Shown: piece by piece, positions 7,992-17,348 of the stretch
Layout of the letters: each line of letters begins with the position of its first letter
How positions within the stretch are numbered: position 1 is the first letter of the stretch
Assembly (NCBI GenBank): GCA_964514285.1
Contig: CAZEQC010000013.1
Coordinates: 1 to 64,000, forward strand
From: SKLM01 sp964514285
GTDB taxonomy: Bacteria; Chloroflexota; Anaerolineae; B4-G1
DNA: 64,000 nt
Direction of reading: 5' to 3'
Translations under genes and position numbers: made by a program
The notes under the pieces: generated by a model
Seen by the model: only the letters and a program-made list of their open reading frames with translations
Databases searched by the model: none
Told to the model about the DNA's origin: nothing

Positions 7992-8884
7992 TGAAACCTT
8001 TCTTTCTGGCCATCGAGGGACCGATCGGTGTCGGCAAGACAACGTTGGCCCGTCTTCTACAGCCGCGTTTCGAGGCCAAGCTGGTGCTGGAGGCCTTCGA
8101 GGAGAATCCCTTTCTTTCCAGCTTTTACAGCGATCGCTCCCGCTACGCTTTCCAGACGCAGATGTTCTTCCTCTTGAGCCGTTATCGTCAGCAGCAGGCG
8201 ATACCATCCCTGGTCGCCAAGGAGCCCGTGATCGGCGACTACACGTTTGGCAAGGATTCGCTCTTCGCCCGTCTGAACCTGGAGGGCGACGAGCTGGCTA
8301 TGTATCGACGGCTGTACACCGTGCTGACCGATCGCATCGCCGTTCCCGACCTGGTGCTCTATCTTCAAGCCGACACCGACGTGCTGATGGCGCGTATCGC
8401 AGCCCGGGATCGTCCCTACGAGCGAGAGATGGACCGCGACTATATCGCCAAGGTGAACGAGGCCTACGAGCAGTGCTTCGCCGAGGCCACGGGACCTGCC
8501 TCCCGCACCTCCTCCCTGCTGAGCCTTGACACCAACGAGCTTAACTACGTCCGCGATGCCAGCGCCCTCGCCTTTGTGGAAGCGAAGGTGAGACAAGCGT
8601 TGGGCATTGGCGCCTACCAGCAACCGCTGCCCCAGATTGAAGAGGTGAGCCAAGCGCAGATACGGTCCGCTCCATCGAGCGGACCTCGTCCAACGGCACG
8701 AGGGGAAGCCCTGAACGCGTTCCTGGCAGCCAACGAGGCCGTAGCCCGCGTCGGGGCTCTCTTAGCCAGCCAGGGGTCAGAACGCTCCAACGAACGGGCA
8801 TCGCGTCTGAGAACGACGCTGGAGCAGGCGATGGAGCAGCTGAGCTCGCTGGCGGATTCAGTCGGTGCGGATGCGAGCACTTGA
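7991..8884 (+). CDS. Deoxynucleoside kinase with C-terminal extension (first copy)
   Basis: A dNK-family (dCK/dGK-like) kinase that phosphorylates deoxynucleosides in the salvage pathway. The P-loop GPIGVGKTT is at residues 9-17. A glutamate/tyrosine substrate pocket is suggested by FEENPFLSSFYSD and EPVIGDYTFGKD, and an arginine-rich lid by ARIAARDRPYEREMDRDY (about 135-152). The kinase fold ends near residue 205. An extra tail of about 90 residues (SSGPRPTARGEALNAFLAAN onward) is mostly alanine/serine-rich helix and is missing from the second copy at 13818. The start overlaps the mutase stop by one base. It lies directly upstream of a GAF histidine kinase. Confidence 0.85.
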   Translation: MKPFFLAIEGPIGVGKTTLARLLQPRFEAKLVLEAFEENPFLSSFYSDRSRYAFQTQMFFLLSRYRQQQAIPSLVAKEPVIGDYTFGKDSLFARLNLEGDELAMYRRLYTVLTDRIAVPDLVLYLQADTDVLMARIAARDRPYEREMDRDYIAKVNEAYEQCFAEATGPASRTSSLLSLDTNELNYVRDASALAFVEAKVRQALGIGAYQQPLPQIEEVSQAQIRSAPSSGPRPTARGEALNAFLAANEAVARVGALLASQGSERSNERASRLRTTLEQAMEQLSSLADSVGADAST

Positions 8885-8914
8885 GCGCTTGATGAGTCCT
8901 CCCGAGATGCTGAT

Positions 8915-11900
8915 ATGCCCAGTATCCTGATTATAGACGGCGAGCCTACCACCCGGGAGACGTTCCGGACGTTCCTGGAGGAGGCTGGCTATGAGGTCCA
9001 GACCGCATCTGGCCCCACAGAGGCCGCGGAGGCGTTGACCGAGCACGGCTGCGACGTTATCCTGGCGGATCTGGACCTGATCCAGGCGGGCGGGCGGGAA
9101 CTGATGGACGATCTGGACGACGGCAACGACACGGTTCCCCTCGTCATCCTCACCCGCGGGTCTGACGGTGACGCGGCGGCTGCCGCTATGCGCCTGGACG
9201 CCTACGATTACGTCAATCAGCCCATCACGCCGGGCAGACTGATGCACACCCTCGAGCGCGCAGCGGAGCGGAAGCGCCTGCTGGATGAGAGGAAGCGCCT
9301 GAAAGCAAAGATGCAGGCCTATCAAGAGAGGCTCAGGAGAGAGAGCGCACAACGCACGGACGATCTGGAGAAAAGCAACCAGGAACTAGACACGCTGACC
9401 AGAATCGGGCGCGAGATCTCCGCCACGCTGGACTTGAGACAGGTGCTGAAGCGAGTGACCCAGCTGACCGCCAACGTCTGCGGGGCCCATCGCTGTACCA
9501 TCGTCCTGATCGACGACGATGAGAAGATGTCGACGCCGGCTATGTCTGCCTTCAGTGACGGCCACCAAGATGAGGAGATGTGGCATCTCTTTCAAGAGAG
9601 GAGTTATCCCATCCCGCTGGCTGAGGTCCCAGAGGCGCAGCAGGTCATTCGTGAGCAGAGCCCCCTCTTCATCCCCGATGCGCCGACCTCCTCGCTGCCG
9701 AATAGCCTCATCGAACCTTTCGGCATCAAGAGCGTGCTCCTGGTGCCTCTCGTCAGCAAGAAATGGGTCGTCGGGCTGATGGCCCTGGATCACGTGGAGG
9801 AGGGCCGTCGTTTCACTGACCGTCAAGTGAACATGGCCACCTCGATCGCCGCGCAGGCGACGCTGGCCATTGAAAACGCCAGGCTCTATAAGCAGGCTCG
9901 CCGCCAGGCGAGACATGGCACACTGCTCAACACCGTAGCCCAACAGACGAACACCATCGTCGAACCGGAGCGGCTTCTAGCGAGCGTGGCCCAAACGATC
10001 CATGAGCATTTCGGCTACGACAGTGTGATACTGATGCTCGTAGACGAAGAGAGCGGTGACCTGACGGTGGGGGGCAAGGCGGGAATCGGAGCCGAGGTGG
10101 TCCCGGACGGCTACCGCCAGCCCCTGGAGGAGGGCATCATAGGCTGGGTTGCTCGTCACGGCGAGCACATGGTGAGCAACGACGCCGACCAGGACGAGCG
10201 ATACTTTGCCCCATTCCCTGACCGTTATCGAGCCGGCGCCGAGCTGGCAGTCCCCCTGAAGATCGAGGGCCAGGTCGTCGGGGTGCTGGACCTCCAATGC
10301 CAGAGGAAACACAGGTTCGACGAGTTGGATATCGCCACCGCCTACATCCTGGCCGGGCAGATAGGAACAGCCTTGCAGAACGCTCGACTCTACGACGAGG
10401 CACATCGACGTGCGATCCAACTGGAAGCAGCCGTTGAGGTTGCCCGAGACGCCACCGCCATCCTCGACGTGGACGAGCTTCTAGGTGAAACGGTGCACCT
10501 GATCTGCGATCGGTTCAACTTCTCCCACGCCGGCGTCTACCTCCTGGACGAGCAGCGAGAGCGTGCGGTGCTGCGTGCGGCTTTCACGAGGGGCGACCAT
10601 CCGCTGCCACATCGTGGGTCCCCCTTGCCTATGGGAGAGAGCGCTCGCGAGCCGATCCCCGTGAACCAGGCTGCCCGCACCGGAGAGGCCCAAATTGCCT
10701 TTCGTGCGGGAAAGCGTCCACCATCCTCAGCCGCCAGCGACCTGCCTGTGACGCGCTCCGAGATAGCGCTCCCCCTCGTCAGCCGGGGCGTCGTCATCGG
10801 CGTTCTCGACGTCCAGTCAACGGAGGGAGCCGCTTTCGATGAAGACGATGCAGCCACGCTTCAAGCGATGGCCGACCAGCTGACCAATGCCCTTGAGAAC
10901 GCACGGCTCTACGAGGCGGCACAGCGACGAGTCGCCGAGCTGGAGGCCATCCGTCAGGCCGGCCTGCACGTCACGTCCTCCTTGGAGCTGCAACCGGTCC
11001 TGGAGGCCATTCTGGAAAGCGCCCTCCAGCTGGTTCAAGGGGCGGACGCTCACATCTTCCTCTACGAGGATGAGAGGCTGAACTTCGGCGCTGCCATGTG
11101 GGCCGGGCGAGGCCAACAGGACCCCTACGCCGAGCCCCGACAGAACGGCGCAACGTACATGGTTGCACGGAGCGGGAAGAGACTCGTCATCCCCGATGTT
11201 GCGCACCACGAGCTCTTCCAAGGTGGAGCCTACGACGAGTGGGCCGGGGCCATCGTCTCCCTCCCCCTGAAGATCGGTGACCAGGTGCAGGGCGTGATGA
11301 ACGTCGCCTTCGATGAGCCACACGCCTTCAGTGAGGAGGAACTGAACGTCCTGGGGCTGCTCGCCGATCACGCGGCCATCGCCGTGGAGAACGCCCGGCT
11401 TTACAAAGAGGAGCAGCGTCACGTCGAGGAGCTGACCGCGCTCCACAACATCGACCTGGCGATCACCTCAACGCTTAGCCTGGACGAGGTGCTAGAGCGC
11501 ATCTACGAGCTGCTGAGCAAGTTGATGGACGTCACTACCTTCTACATCGGGCTCCATGATGAGAAGACAGAACAGCTTCGTATCTCACTGATTGTTGATC
11601 AGGGAAACCACCTCGCCCCTCTCACCTTGGATCTCCAAGAGCGCGGCGGGTTCGCCGGCTGGGTGGTGCGCAATCAAGAGCCGCTCTGGATCGAGAACTG
11701 GGCTCAGGAACAAGAGACGCTGCCCATCGAGGGGATCGCCCGCGGCACGCCGACGCAATCGCTGATGGTGCTCCCCCTCCTCGTCAGAGACAAACTGGTC
11801 GGTGTGATCTCCGCCCAGTCCTATGAGCCCTACAGTTTCGATGAGGATGATCGCCGTCTCTTCTCCAGCATCTCCAATCAGGTCGCCATCGCCGTGGAGA

Positions 11901-13729
11901 ACGCCCGGCTGTTCGAGGAGGTCCATCGAAGGCTGAAGGAGATGCGCTCACTGCAGAGAATCATCAGGGCCGCCTCCTCCACCCTGGACTTCGATGAGGT
12001 GCTGGCCCGGACGGTCGAGACACTGCGGGACACTCTCGGCGTCGAACGCCTCACGTTTGCCTCGCCCGAAGAGGACGAGTCGACCATGGCGGTCTATCCC
12101 TCCACAGCCGGCCTTCCGTCGGAGGCTGAGAGTCCCTGGCATCTACCGATGGAGGAGAGCATCGTGGGGCGCGCCTACCGCTCCGGAGAAGCTCTGTTGT
12201 TCACCGACGTCAGCGATGTCTCATCTTCGCTGGACGGAGCGCCTGCCACCCGGACGGAGATGGCCGTGCCGGTACGGGATGGCGACGAGGTAGTCGCTGT
12301 TCTCAACGCGGAGAGCCCGTTGCCAAAGGACTTCGACGAGGACGATCTATCGCTGTTTTCCGCCGTGGCCGCCCAGCTCGGGGTCGCCCTGAAGAACGCG
12401 CGCCTTTTCGAGCAGACACGGCGCCGGCTGACCGAGACCCGCCTGCTCCAGGAGGTGATGCAGGTCGGAGCCATCAGCCTCGATTTCGACCAGGTGCTGG
12501 AGCAAACCGTCGAGGCGCTGCACACGATGCTCGGTATTGAGTACCTCTCATTCGCCCTCCCCGTCGAGGGGGGGACGGCCCTCAAACTGCACCCCTCTCA
12601 GATCGGCTATGACCCAGAGACCGTCGACCTGAGGATACCGGTGGAGCAAAGCATCGCCGGTCGCGCCTACACGACCGGCGAGGCTCAGATGGTTGGCGAC
12701 GTGCGTAAGTCGTCGACCTATTTTGAGGGAGCCCCCAAGGTGCTCTCGGAGCTCAATGTCCCGGTCAAAGTCGCCGGTCGCGTCATCGCGGTTCTCAACG
12801 CAGAGAGTCAAAGGACAAATGCCTTCGACGAAGATGACCTACGGCTTTTCCAGGCCGTCGCAGCTCAGCTTGGCATCGTGCTAGAGAATGCCCGGCTCTA
12901 TCAGACGCTACAGAAACAGAGGGATGAGCTGAGCCAGGCGTATGAGGAACTGAAGGAAGCCGAGCGCCTGCGTACCGAGCTGGTTCAAAACGTCAGCCAC
13001 GAGCTCCGAACCCCCTTCACGCTGGTTCAAGGGTACATTGAGCTGCTGATGGCCGGGGACCTGGGCCCCCTTTCGGAAAAACAACGAGAGGCGCTGTCCA
13101 TCATCCGCAAGCGCGTTGAGGTCCTCCAGCGTCGAACCCGCGACCTTATGACGTTGGACAAGTTATCCCGTCAGAAAGCCCAATCCCAGCCCATCTGTGT
13201 GTTGAGCGCCTTGGAAAGCGCAGTGAGTGACTTGAAGGCCCGAGCGATCGGGGCGGGCGTCCGCATGTCAAGGGAGCTACCAGAGTCGCTGCCCCCGGTG
13301 CTGGCGAACCATAAACACCTGGTCCAGGCCTTTACGCACCTGATCGACAACGCCATCAAGTTCAGCCCCGACGGCGGCATGGTCACTCTTCGGGCCTGGG
13401 AAGGGGACGATTGCACGTGTGTCGCTGTCCAGGACGAGGGGATTGGGATCAAGCAACAGCATCTGGATCACATCTTCGATCGGTTCTATCAAGTCGATGG
13501 CAGCATCAATCGGCGCTTTGGCGGCATGGGCATCGGGCTGGCCCTCGTATGGGAGATCGTGGAGTTCTATGGGGGACACGTAGAGGTGAGAAGTTCCCCG
13601 CCGGCTGGGAGTACGTTCGTCGTCTCCCTGCCCAAGGCGGGTTCGCCGGCCGTGAGAAACAAGGCTGCCGTGGCGCGACCAACCAGCACGGATCGCAGGA
13701 GGATCCTGCGAAAGAATACCTACCGATGA
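8915..13729 (+). CDS. Giant histidine kinase: receiver-like domain, seven GAF domains, HisKA, HATPase
   Basis: A predicted soluble signalling kinase of 1604 aa. Order: receiver-like domain (about 1-118), coiled coil (about 112-165), seven consecutive GAF domains of about 165 residues each (about 165-1330), each ending in a signalling helix that contains ENARLY or a close variant, a second coiled coil, and HisKA with the H-box NVSHELRTPFTLVQGYIELL (phosphoacceptor His near 1361). HATPase_c follows, with DNAIKFSPDGG, DEGIGIKQQHLDHIFDRFY and GGMGIGLALV. The receiver keeps the phosphoacceptor-like Asp (LADLDL) but has DGE where DDE is usual and NQP where the conserved Lys-Pro is usual, so it may not be phosphorylated. 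There are no membrane segments. No partner response regulator is encoded nearby. GAF ligands are unknown. Confidence 0.92.
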   Translation: MPSILIIDGEPTTRETFRTFLEEAGYEVQTASGPTEAAEALTEHGCDVILADLDLIQAGGRELMDDLDDGNDTVPLVILTRGSDGDAAAAAMRLDAYDYVNQPITPGRLMHTLERAAERKRLLDERKRLKAKMQAYQERLRRESAQRTDDLEKSNQELDTLTRIGREISATLDLRQVLKRVTQLTANVCGAHRCTIVLIDDDEKMSTPAMSAFSDGHQDEEMWHLFQERSYPIPLAEVPEAQQVIREQSPLFIPDAPTSSLPNSLIEPFGIKSVLLVPLVSKKWVVGLMALDHVEEGRRFTDRQVNMATSIAAQATLAIENARLYKQARRQARHGTLLNTVAQQTNTIVEPERLLASVAQTIHEHFGYDSVILMLVDEESGDLTVGGKAGIGAEVVPDGYRQPLEEGIIGWVARHGEHMVSNDADQDERYFAPFPDRYRAGAELAVPLKIEGQVVGVLDLQCQRKHRFDELDIATAYILAGQIGTALQNARLYDEAHRRAIQLEAAVEVARDATAILDVDELLGETVHLICDRFNFSHAGVYLLDEQRERAVLRAAFTRGDHPLPHRGSPLPMGESAREPIPVNQAARTGEAQIAFRAGKRPPSSAASDLPVTRSEIALPLVSRGVVIGVLDVQSTEGAAFDEDDAATLQAMADQLTNALENARLYEAAQRRVAELEAIRQAGLHVTSSLELQPVLEAILESALQLVQGADAHIFLYEDERLNFGAAMWAGRGQQDPYAEPRQNGATYMVARSGKRLVIPDVAHHELFQGGAYDEWAGAIVSLPLKIGDQVQGVMNVAFDEPHAFSEEELNVLGLLADHAAIAVENARLYKEEQRHVEELTALHNIDLAITSTLSLDEVLERIYELLSKLMDVTTFYIGLHDEKTEQLRISLIVDQGNHLAPLTLDLQERGGFAGWVVRNQEPLWIENWAQEQETLPIEGIARGTPTQSLMVLPLLVRDKLVGVISAQSYEPYSFDEDDRRLFSSISNQVAIAVENARLFEEVHRRLKEMRSLQRIIRAASSTLDFDEVLARTVETLRDTLGVERLTFASPEEDESTMAVYPSTAGLPSEAESPWHLPMEESIVGRAYRSGEALLFTDVSDVSSSLDGAPATRTEMAVPVRDGDEVVAVLNAESPLPKDFDEDDLSLFSAVAAQLGVALKNARLFEQTRRRLTETRLLQEVMQVGAISLDFDQVLEQTVEALHTMLGIEYLSFALPVEGGTALKLHPSQIGYDPETVDLRIPVEQSIAGRAYTTGEAQMVGDVRKSSTYFEGAPKVLSELNVPVKVAGRVIAVLNAESQRTNAFDEDDLRLFQAVAAQLGIVLENARLYQTLQKQRDELSQAYEELKEAERLRTELVQNVSHELRTPFTLVQGYIELLMAGDLGPLSEKQREALSIIRKRVEVLQRRTRDLMTLDKLSRQKAQSQPICVLSALESAVSDLKARAIGAGVRMSRELPESLPPVLANHKHLVQAFTHLIDNAIKFSPDGGMVTLRAWEGDDCTCVAVQDEGIGIKQQHLDHIFDRFYQVDGSINRRFGGMGIGLALVWEIVEFYGGHVEVRSSPPAGSTFVVSLPKAGSPAVRNKAAVARPTSTDRRRILRKNTYR

Positions 13730-13817
13730 CGAGAGGCACCTTCGATCCGCGGCACCTCCTTCACCATCAGCCGCGTGCCGCATTCAATGATCGAGCAGAC
13801 ATCACCATGCTATCATC

Positions 13818-14459
13818 ATGAAACGATTCGTCGCTATTGCCGGTAATATCGGGGTCGGGAAATCAACGCTGACGGAGCTGCTGAGCCAACGGCTGGATTG
13901 GGAGCCGTTCTTCGAAGCCGTCAATGACAACCCATACCTGACCGATTTCTACGAGGATATGGAACGGTGGAGCTTCCACTCCCAGATCTACTTCCTGTCG
14001 CGTCGTCTGCGTCACCACTGGCAGTTGCTGCAGCGGGCCAACTCGGTGGTGCAGGACCGCACGGTGTACGAGGACGCTGAGATTTTCGCATGCAACCTCT
14101 ATCGGCAGGGATCCATGGATGAACGGGACTACCGGAGCTACTGTGAGCTTTATGAGGTTGTGATCACAGTGCTCCCCCCCCCGGACTTGATCGTCTATCT
14201 GCGTGCCTCCGTTGCCACGCTGAAGGAGAGGATTCGACACCGAGGCCGTTCCTACGAGCAGAACATCTCAACCGCCTATCTCGAGCAGCTGAACGAGCTC
14301 TACGAGGTATGGATCAAGGACTTCGCGCTCTGCCCGGTATTGACCGTCCCCTCCGACGCTCTGGACTTCGTGACAAATCAGAACCACCTGGAATTGGTCA
14401 CGGAGAAGATACTGGAGAAACTCCACGGGCGGGAGGAAGTGGTATTTGAAAACGTATGA
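13818..14459 (+). CDS. Deoxynucleoside kinase (second copy; dAK/dGK-like)
   Basis: Deoxyadenosine/deoxyguanosine-kinase-like salvage enzyme of 213 aa, a typical length. P-loop GNIGVGKST (residues 8-16); FFEAVNDNPYLTDFYEDM provides the substrate glutamate; QDRTVYEDAEIFA carries the conserved DR motif (about residues 77-89); the lid is ERIRHRGRSYEQNI. It shares the fold and several motifs with the longer copy at 7991 but lacks the C-terminal tail. No Shine-Dalgarno is visible before the ATG. The stop overlaps the next histidine kinase in an ATGA junction, so the pair is translationally coupled. Confidence 0.88.
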   Translation: MKRFVAIAGNIGVGKSTLTELLSQRLDWEPFFEAVNDNPYLTDFYEDMERWSFHSQIYFLSRRLRHHWQLLQRANSVVQDRTVYEDAEIFACNLYRQGSMDERDYRSYCELYEVVITVLPPPDLIVYLRASVATLKERIRHRGRSYEQNISTAYLEQLNELYEVWIKDFALCPVLTVPSDALDFVTNQNHLELVTEKILEKLHGREEVVFENV

Positions 14460-16072
14460 ACGGGAACAAATCACCCAATAGCCTCGAAAGAATCCGGCAC
14501 CTCGAGTCGAAGGTACGCGAGCTCTCCTTTCTCCACGAGACCAACCAGTTGCTGACGGCCACCCTGGACTTGGACAGCGTGCTCCGTTCGTTGATGAATC
14601 AGGTGCGCGCCTACTTCCAGGTGGAGGCGGTCTCTGTAGCCCTCCTTGAAGAGGAGAGCTCCGGCAGAGAGAGCACCCGGCAGCTCGCATTCCGCGTCGC
14701 TGTCGGGGAGACGTCCGAAGCCGTCACCGGTCTCCGCATACCTGCTGACGAGGGGGTCGCCGGCTGGGTTGTCCAGCACGGGGAGCCTGTCTTCATCTCG
14801 GACGCATACACCGACAGCCGCTGGTACCCTGGTGTCGACGAGCAGACGGCATTCAAAACGAGAGCCTTGCTGGCCGTTCCCATCATCACAGACCAGGGCA
14901 TCATCGGCGCCATTGAGGCGCTCAACCCCACCACAGATACACTTGACGAGCAGAGAGCCCTGGAGGTGTTGAGCCAAGTCGCCGACCAGGCCGCCATGGC
15001 CATCACCAACGCGGAGCTCTATAAACGTGCTCGCCGGGCCGAGCTGCGATATGAAAGGCTGTTCCACAGCAGTCCGATGCCCGTCTTCGTTCTGGACTTC
15101 GACACGAAGATCCTCGACGTCAATCAAAGAGGGGCGGAACTGATGGGACAGCCGGCGCGTGCGCTGATCGGAACCCGTTGGTGCGATCTGCTCGGCGAGG
15201 AGCAAGCTGCGTGTGAGAGGATATTCCAGGACCTTCCCGAGGACGGGGAGACGAGCTCGGAGATGAAGGTGCCCTCTCCCAGCGGCTTGCGCACGCTGAG
15301 TGTCCATATGACGGCCATCGATTACGGAGGACAGAGGGCCATCCAGTGGATTGGGCACGACATCACCGAGCTGACGGAGCTGGAGTGTATGAGAGACGAT
15401 CTGATGCACATGATCGTCCACGACCTGCAGAATCCCTTGACCAACATCCTGGGCAGCCTGCAAATGATGAACCAGGCGTTGCGGGAGGAAGACAGAAGCC
15501 TGCCGATGCTGGACGTCCTGCAGGTAGCCATACGAAGCAGCAAACGGCTGCGACGTCTCATCGACTCCCTGCTGGACCTACGTCAGCTGGAAGAGGGGAA
15601 GGCGGACCTGAACAAGATCGTGGTGCCGCCCCGGTTGTTGGCTCGAGAGGCGATCGAAGTCGTCCAGCCGGTGATGAAGAAGAAGCGACAGGCGCTGAGC
15701 ACCGACATCCCGAGCGACGTGCCCTCAATACGCGTCGATCGCGATATGATCACCCGCGTGCTGACAAACCTGCTGGACAACGCAGCGAAATTCACGTCGG
15801 TGAATGGGCAGATCGCCCTCACTGTTGAGAGGGAAGAGGAGAACCTCCTGTTTACCGTCTCCGACAACGGGCCTGGGATACCGCGGGACGCCCAAGGCCA
15901 CATCTTCGAGCGTTTCACACGCCTGGAAAGCGCCAGAAGGACAAAGGGCACCGGTCTGGGGCTCCCCTTCTGTAAGCTGGCTGTAGAAGCTCACGGCGGC
16001 GAGATCTGGGTGGACAGCATACCCGGAGAGGGAAGCCACTTCACGTTCAAGCTGCCCCTGGAGGAACGATGA
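14456..16072 (+). CDS. GAF-PAS sensor histidine kinase
   Basis: A 538-aa soluble sensor kinase. An N-terminal coiled coil (about 8-30) leads to a GAF domain (about 20-190, with VAGWVVQHGEPVFISDAYTD). A PAS domain follows (about 195-305, with FHSSPMPVFVLDFDTKILDV), then HisKA with H-box HMIVHDLQNPLTN (His near residue 322) and HATPase_c with DNAAKFT, DNGPGIP and GTGLGLPFCKLAV. It overlaps the deoxynucleoside kinase upstream and the alanyl-tRNA editing gene downstream, each by 4 bases. No response regulator is adjacent. The signal is unknown. Confidence 0.92.
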   Translation: MNGNKSPNSLERIRHLESKVRELSFLHETNQLLTATLDLDSVLRSLMNQVRAYFQVEAVSVALLEEESSGRESTRQLAFRVAVGETSEAVTGLRIPADEGVAGWVVQHGEPVFISDAYTDSRWYPGVDEQTAFKTRALLAVPIITDQGIIGAIEALNPTTDTLDEQRALEVLSQVADQAAMAITNAELYKRARRAELRYERLFHSSPMPVFVLDFDTKILDVNQRGAELMGQPARALIGTRWCDLLGEEQAACERIFQDLPEDGETSSEMKVPSPSGLRTLSVHMTAIDYGGQRAIQWIGHDITELTELECMRDDLMHMIVHDLQNPLTNILGSLQMMNQALREEDRSLPMLDVLQVAIRSSKRLRRLIDSLLDLRQLEEGKADLNKIVVPPRLLAREAIEVVQPVMKKKRQALSTDIPSDVPSIRVDRDMITRVLTNLLDNAAKFTSVNGQIALTVEREEENLLFTVSDNGPGIPRDAQGHIFERFTRLESARRTKGTGLGLPFCKLAVEAHGGEIWVDSIPGEGSHFTFKLPLEER

Positions 16073-17337
16073 CTGAGCGCCTTTACTACAGCGAACCCTA
16101 CCGCAGGCACTTCACGGCCCACGTTGTGGAGGCGTTGATCTGGGAAAGCCGCCCTGCAGTGATCCTGGATCGCACCGCCTTCTATCCTACGTCCGGGGGA
16201 CAACCGGCGGATCGAGGCACGCTGGGCGATGCGGCGGTGTTGGACGTGGTTGAAGGCCGGGCCGACGGCGATGGAAAGAAACCCGTGATCCACGTCCTCT
16301 CAGACGCTGTAGAGGTTGATGATCAAGTCGCGGGCGAGGTCGCCTGGCAGCGGCGCTTCGACCATATGCAGCAGCACACCGGCCAGCACGTGCTATCGGC
16401 CGCGTTCGAGCGCGTTCTCGGAGAAGCGGGCACGTCTTGCGCTGCTACGGTAGGCTTCCACCTGGGGGAGACGTCGAGCACCATCGACATCGACGTCGCG
16501 GACCTGGAGATGGACGACGTCCTGCCCGTCGAGAGGTTCGCCAACCGGATTGTCTGGGACGATCGTCCGATCAGCATTCGCCTCGTCGACAGCGAGGCGC
16601 TGGCCGATCTGCCCGTTGTCGAGCCGCCGCCCGACGTCGAGGGGCCTATCCGCCTGATCGAGATTCCCGGCCCTTCGGGCGCCGATGAGCGTCCGCTCGA
16701 CGTCAACCCTTGTGGAGGAACGCACGTCGCCCGCACCGGAGAGATCGGCATGATCAAAATCGTGGGCCTGGAACACCGTGGGGAAGAGACCCGCGTCGAG
16801 TTCCTCTGCGGAGGCCGAGCGCTGCGGGATTACGAAGCCAAGCGTCGTATGGCGAGCACGTTGGCAGCTAGGTTGACGGTCGGAACCTGGGAGCTGGACG
16901 AGGCCGTCGAAAGGCTGCAAGCGGAGATCAAAGAGTTGCGCCACGCCGAGCGTGGGCTGCGACGGCGGCTGCTGGACATGGAGAGCGCCGAATTGGCGGC
17001 GACGGCGGCATCACACGGGCGGTATCGCGTCGTCGGCGCGGTGTGGCAGCAACGCAGCCCGGACGAGCTGCGCACGCTGGCCCGGAAACTGGCGGAGCAC
17101 AGTGACGTCGTTGCGCTGTTGTTCAGCGTCAACGATCAACGCACCCACTTCTGCTTCGCCCGAGCTGACGACCTGGCCCTAGACGTGAATCAACTCCTCC
17201 AAGAAGCATGCGCCCAACTGGACGGTAAGGGCGGCGGGAGGCCCCAGGCCGCTCAGGGCAGCGCACCGAGGGCCAACGTCGAGCTCGTCGAGAGCGTCCT
17301 GCAGAACCTAGAAACGTCATTGGAGCGAGAGGACTGA
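16069..17337 (+). CDS. Alanyl-tRNA editing protein with DHHA1 domain (AlaX-L type)
   Basis: A trans-editing hydrolase that removes mischarged serine (or glycine) from tRNA-Ala, working beside AlaRS. The second-half AlaRS editing domain has the zinc motif HTGQH (about residue 104) and the matching CGGTH (about residue 217). A coiled coil (about 280-310) connects to a C-terminal DHHA1 domain with DGKGGGRPQAAQGSA (about 382-396). No aminoacylation domain is present. The 422-aa length fits the long AlaX class. It starts inside the stop of the histidine kinase gene (ATGA) and ends 11 bases before the MBL-fold gene. Confidence 0.9.
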   Translation: MTERLYYSEPYRRHFTAHVVEALIWESRPAVILDRTAFYPTSGGQPADRGTLGDAAVLDVVEGRADGDGKKPVIHVLSDAVEVDDQVAGEVAWQRRFDHMQQHTGQHVLSAAFERVLGEAGTSCAATVGFHLGETSSTIDIDVADLEMDDVLPVERFANRIVWDDRPISIRLVDSEALADLPVVEPPPDVEGPIRLIEIPGPSGADERPLDVNPCGGTHVARTGEIGMIKIVGLEHRGEETRVEFLCGGRALRDYEAKRRMASTLAARLTVGTWELDEAVERLQAEIKELRHAERGLRRRLLDMESAELAATAASHGRYRVVGAVWQQRSPDELRTLARKLAEHSDVVALLFSVNDQRTHFCFARADDLALDVNQLLQEACAQLDGKGGGRPQAAQGSAPRANVELVESVLQNLETSLERED

Positions 17338-17348
17338 AGGGAAGGACT

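Noticed and set aside
13801..13817. Leaderless promoter for the second deoxynucleoside kinase (TATCAT just before ATG)
   Set aside because: The -10-like box ends only a few bases before the ATG and lacks a -35; transcription from upstream is as likely.
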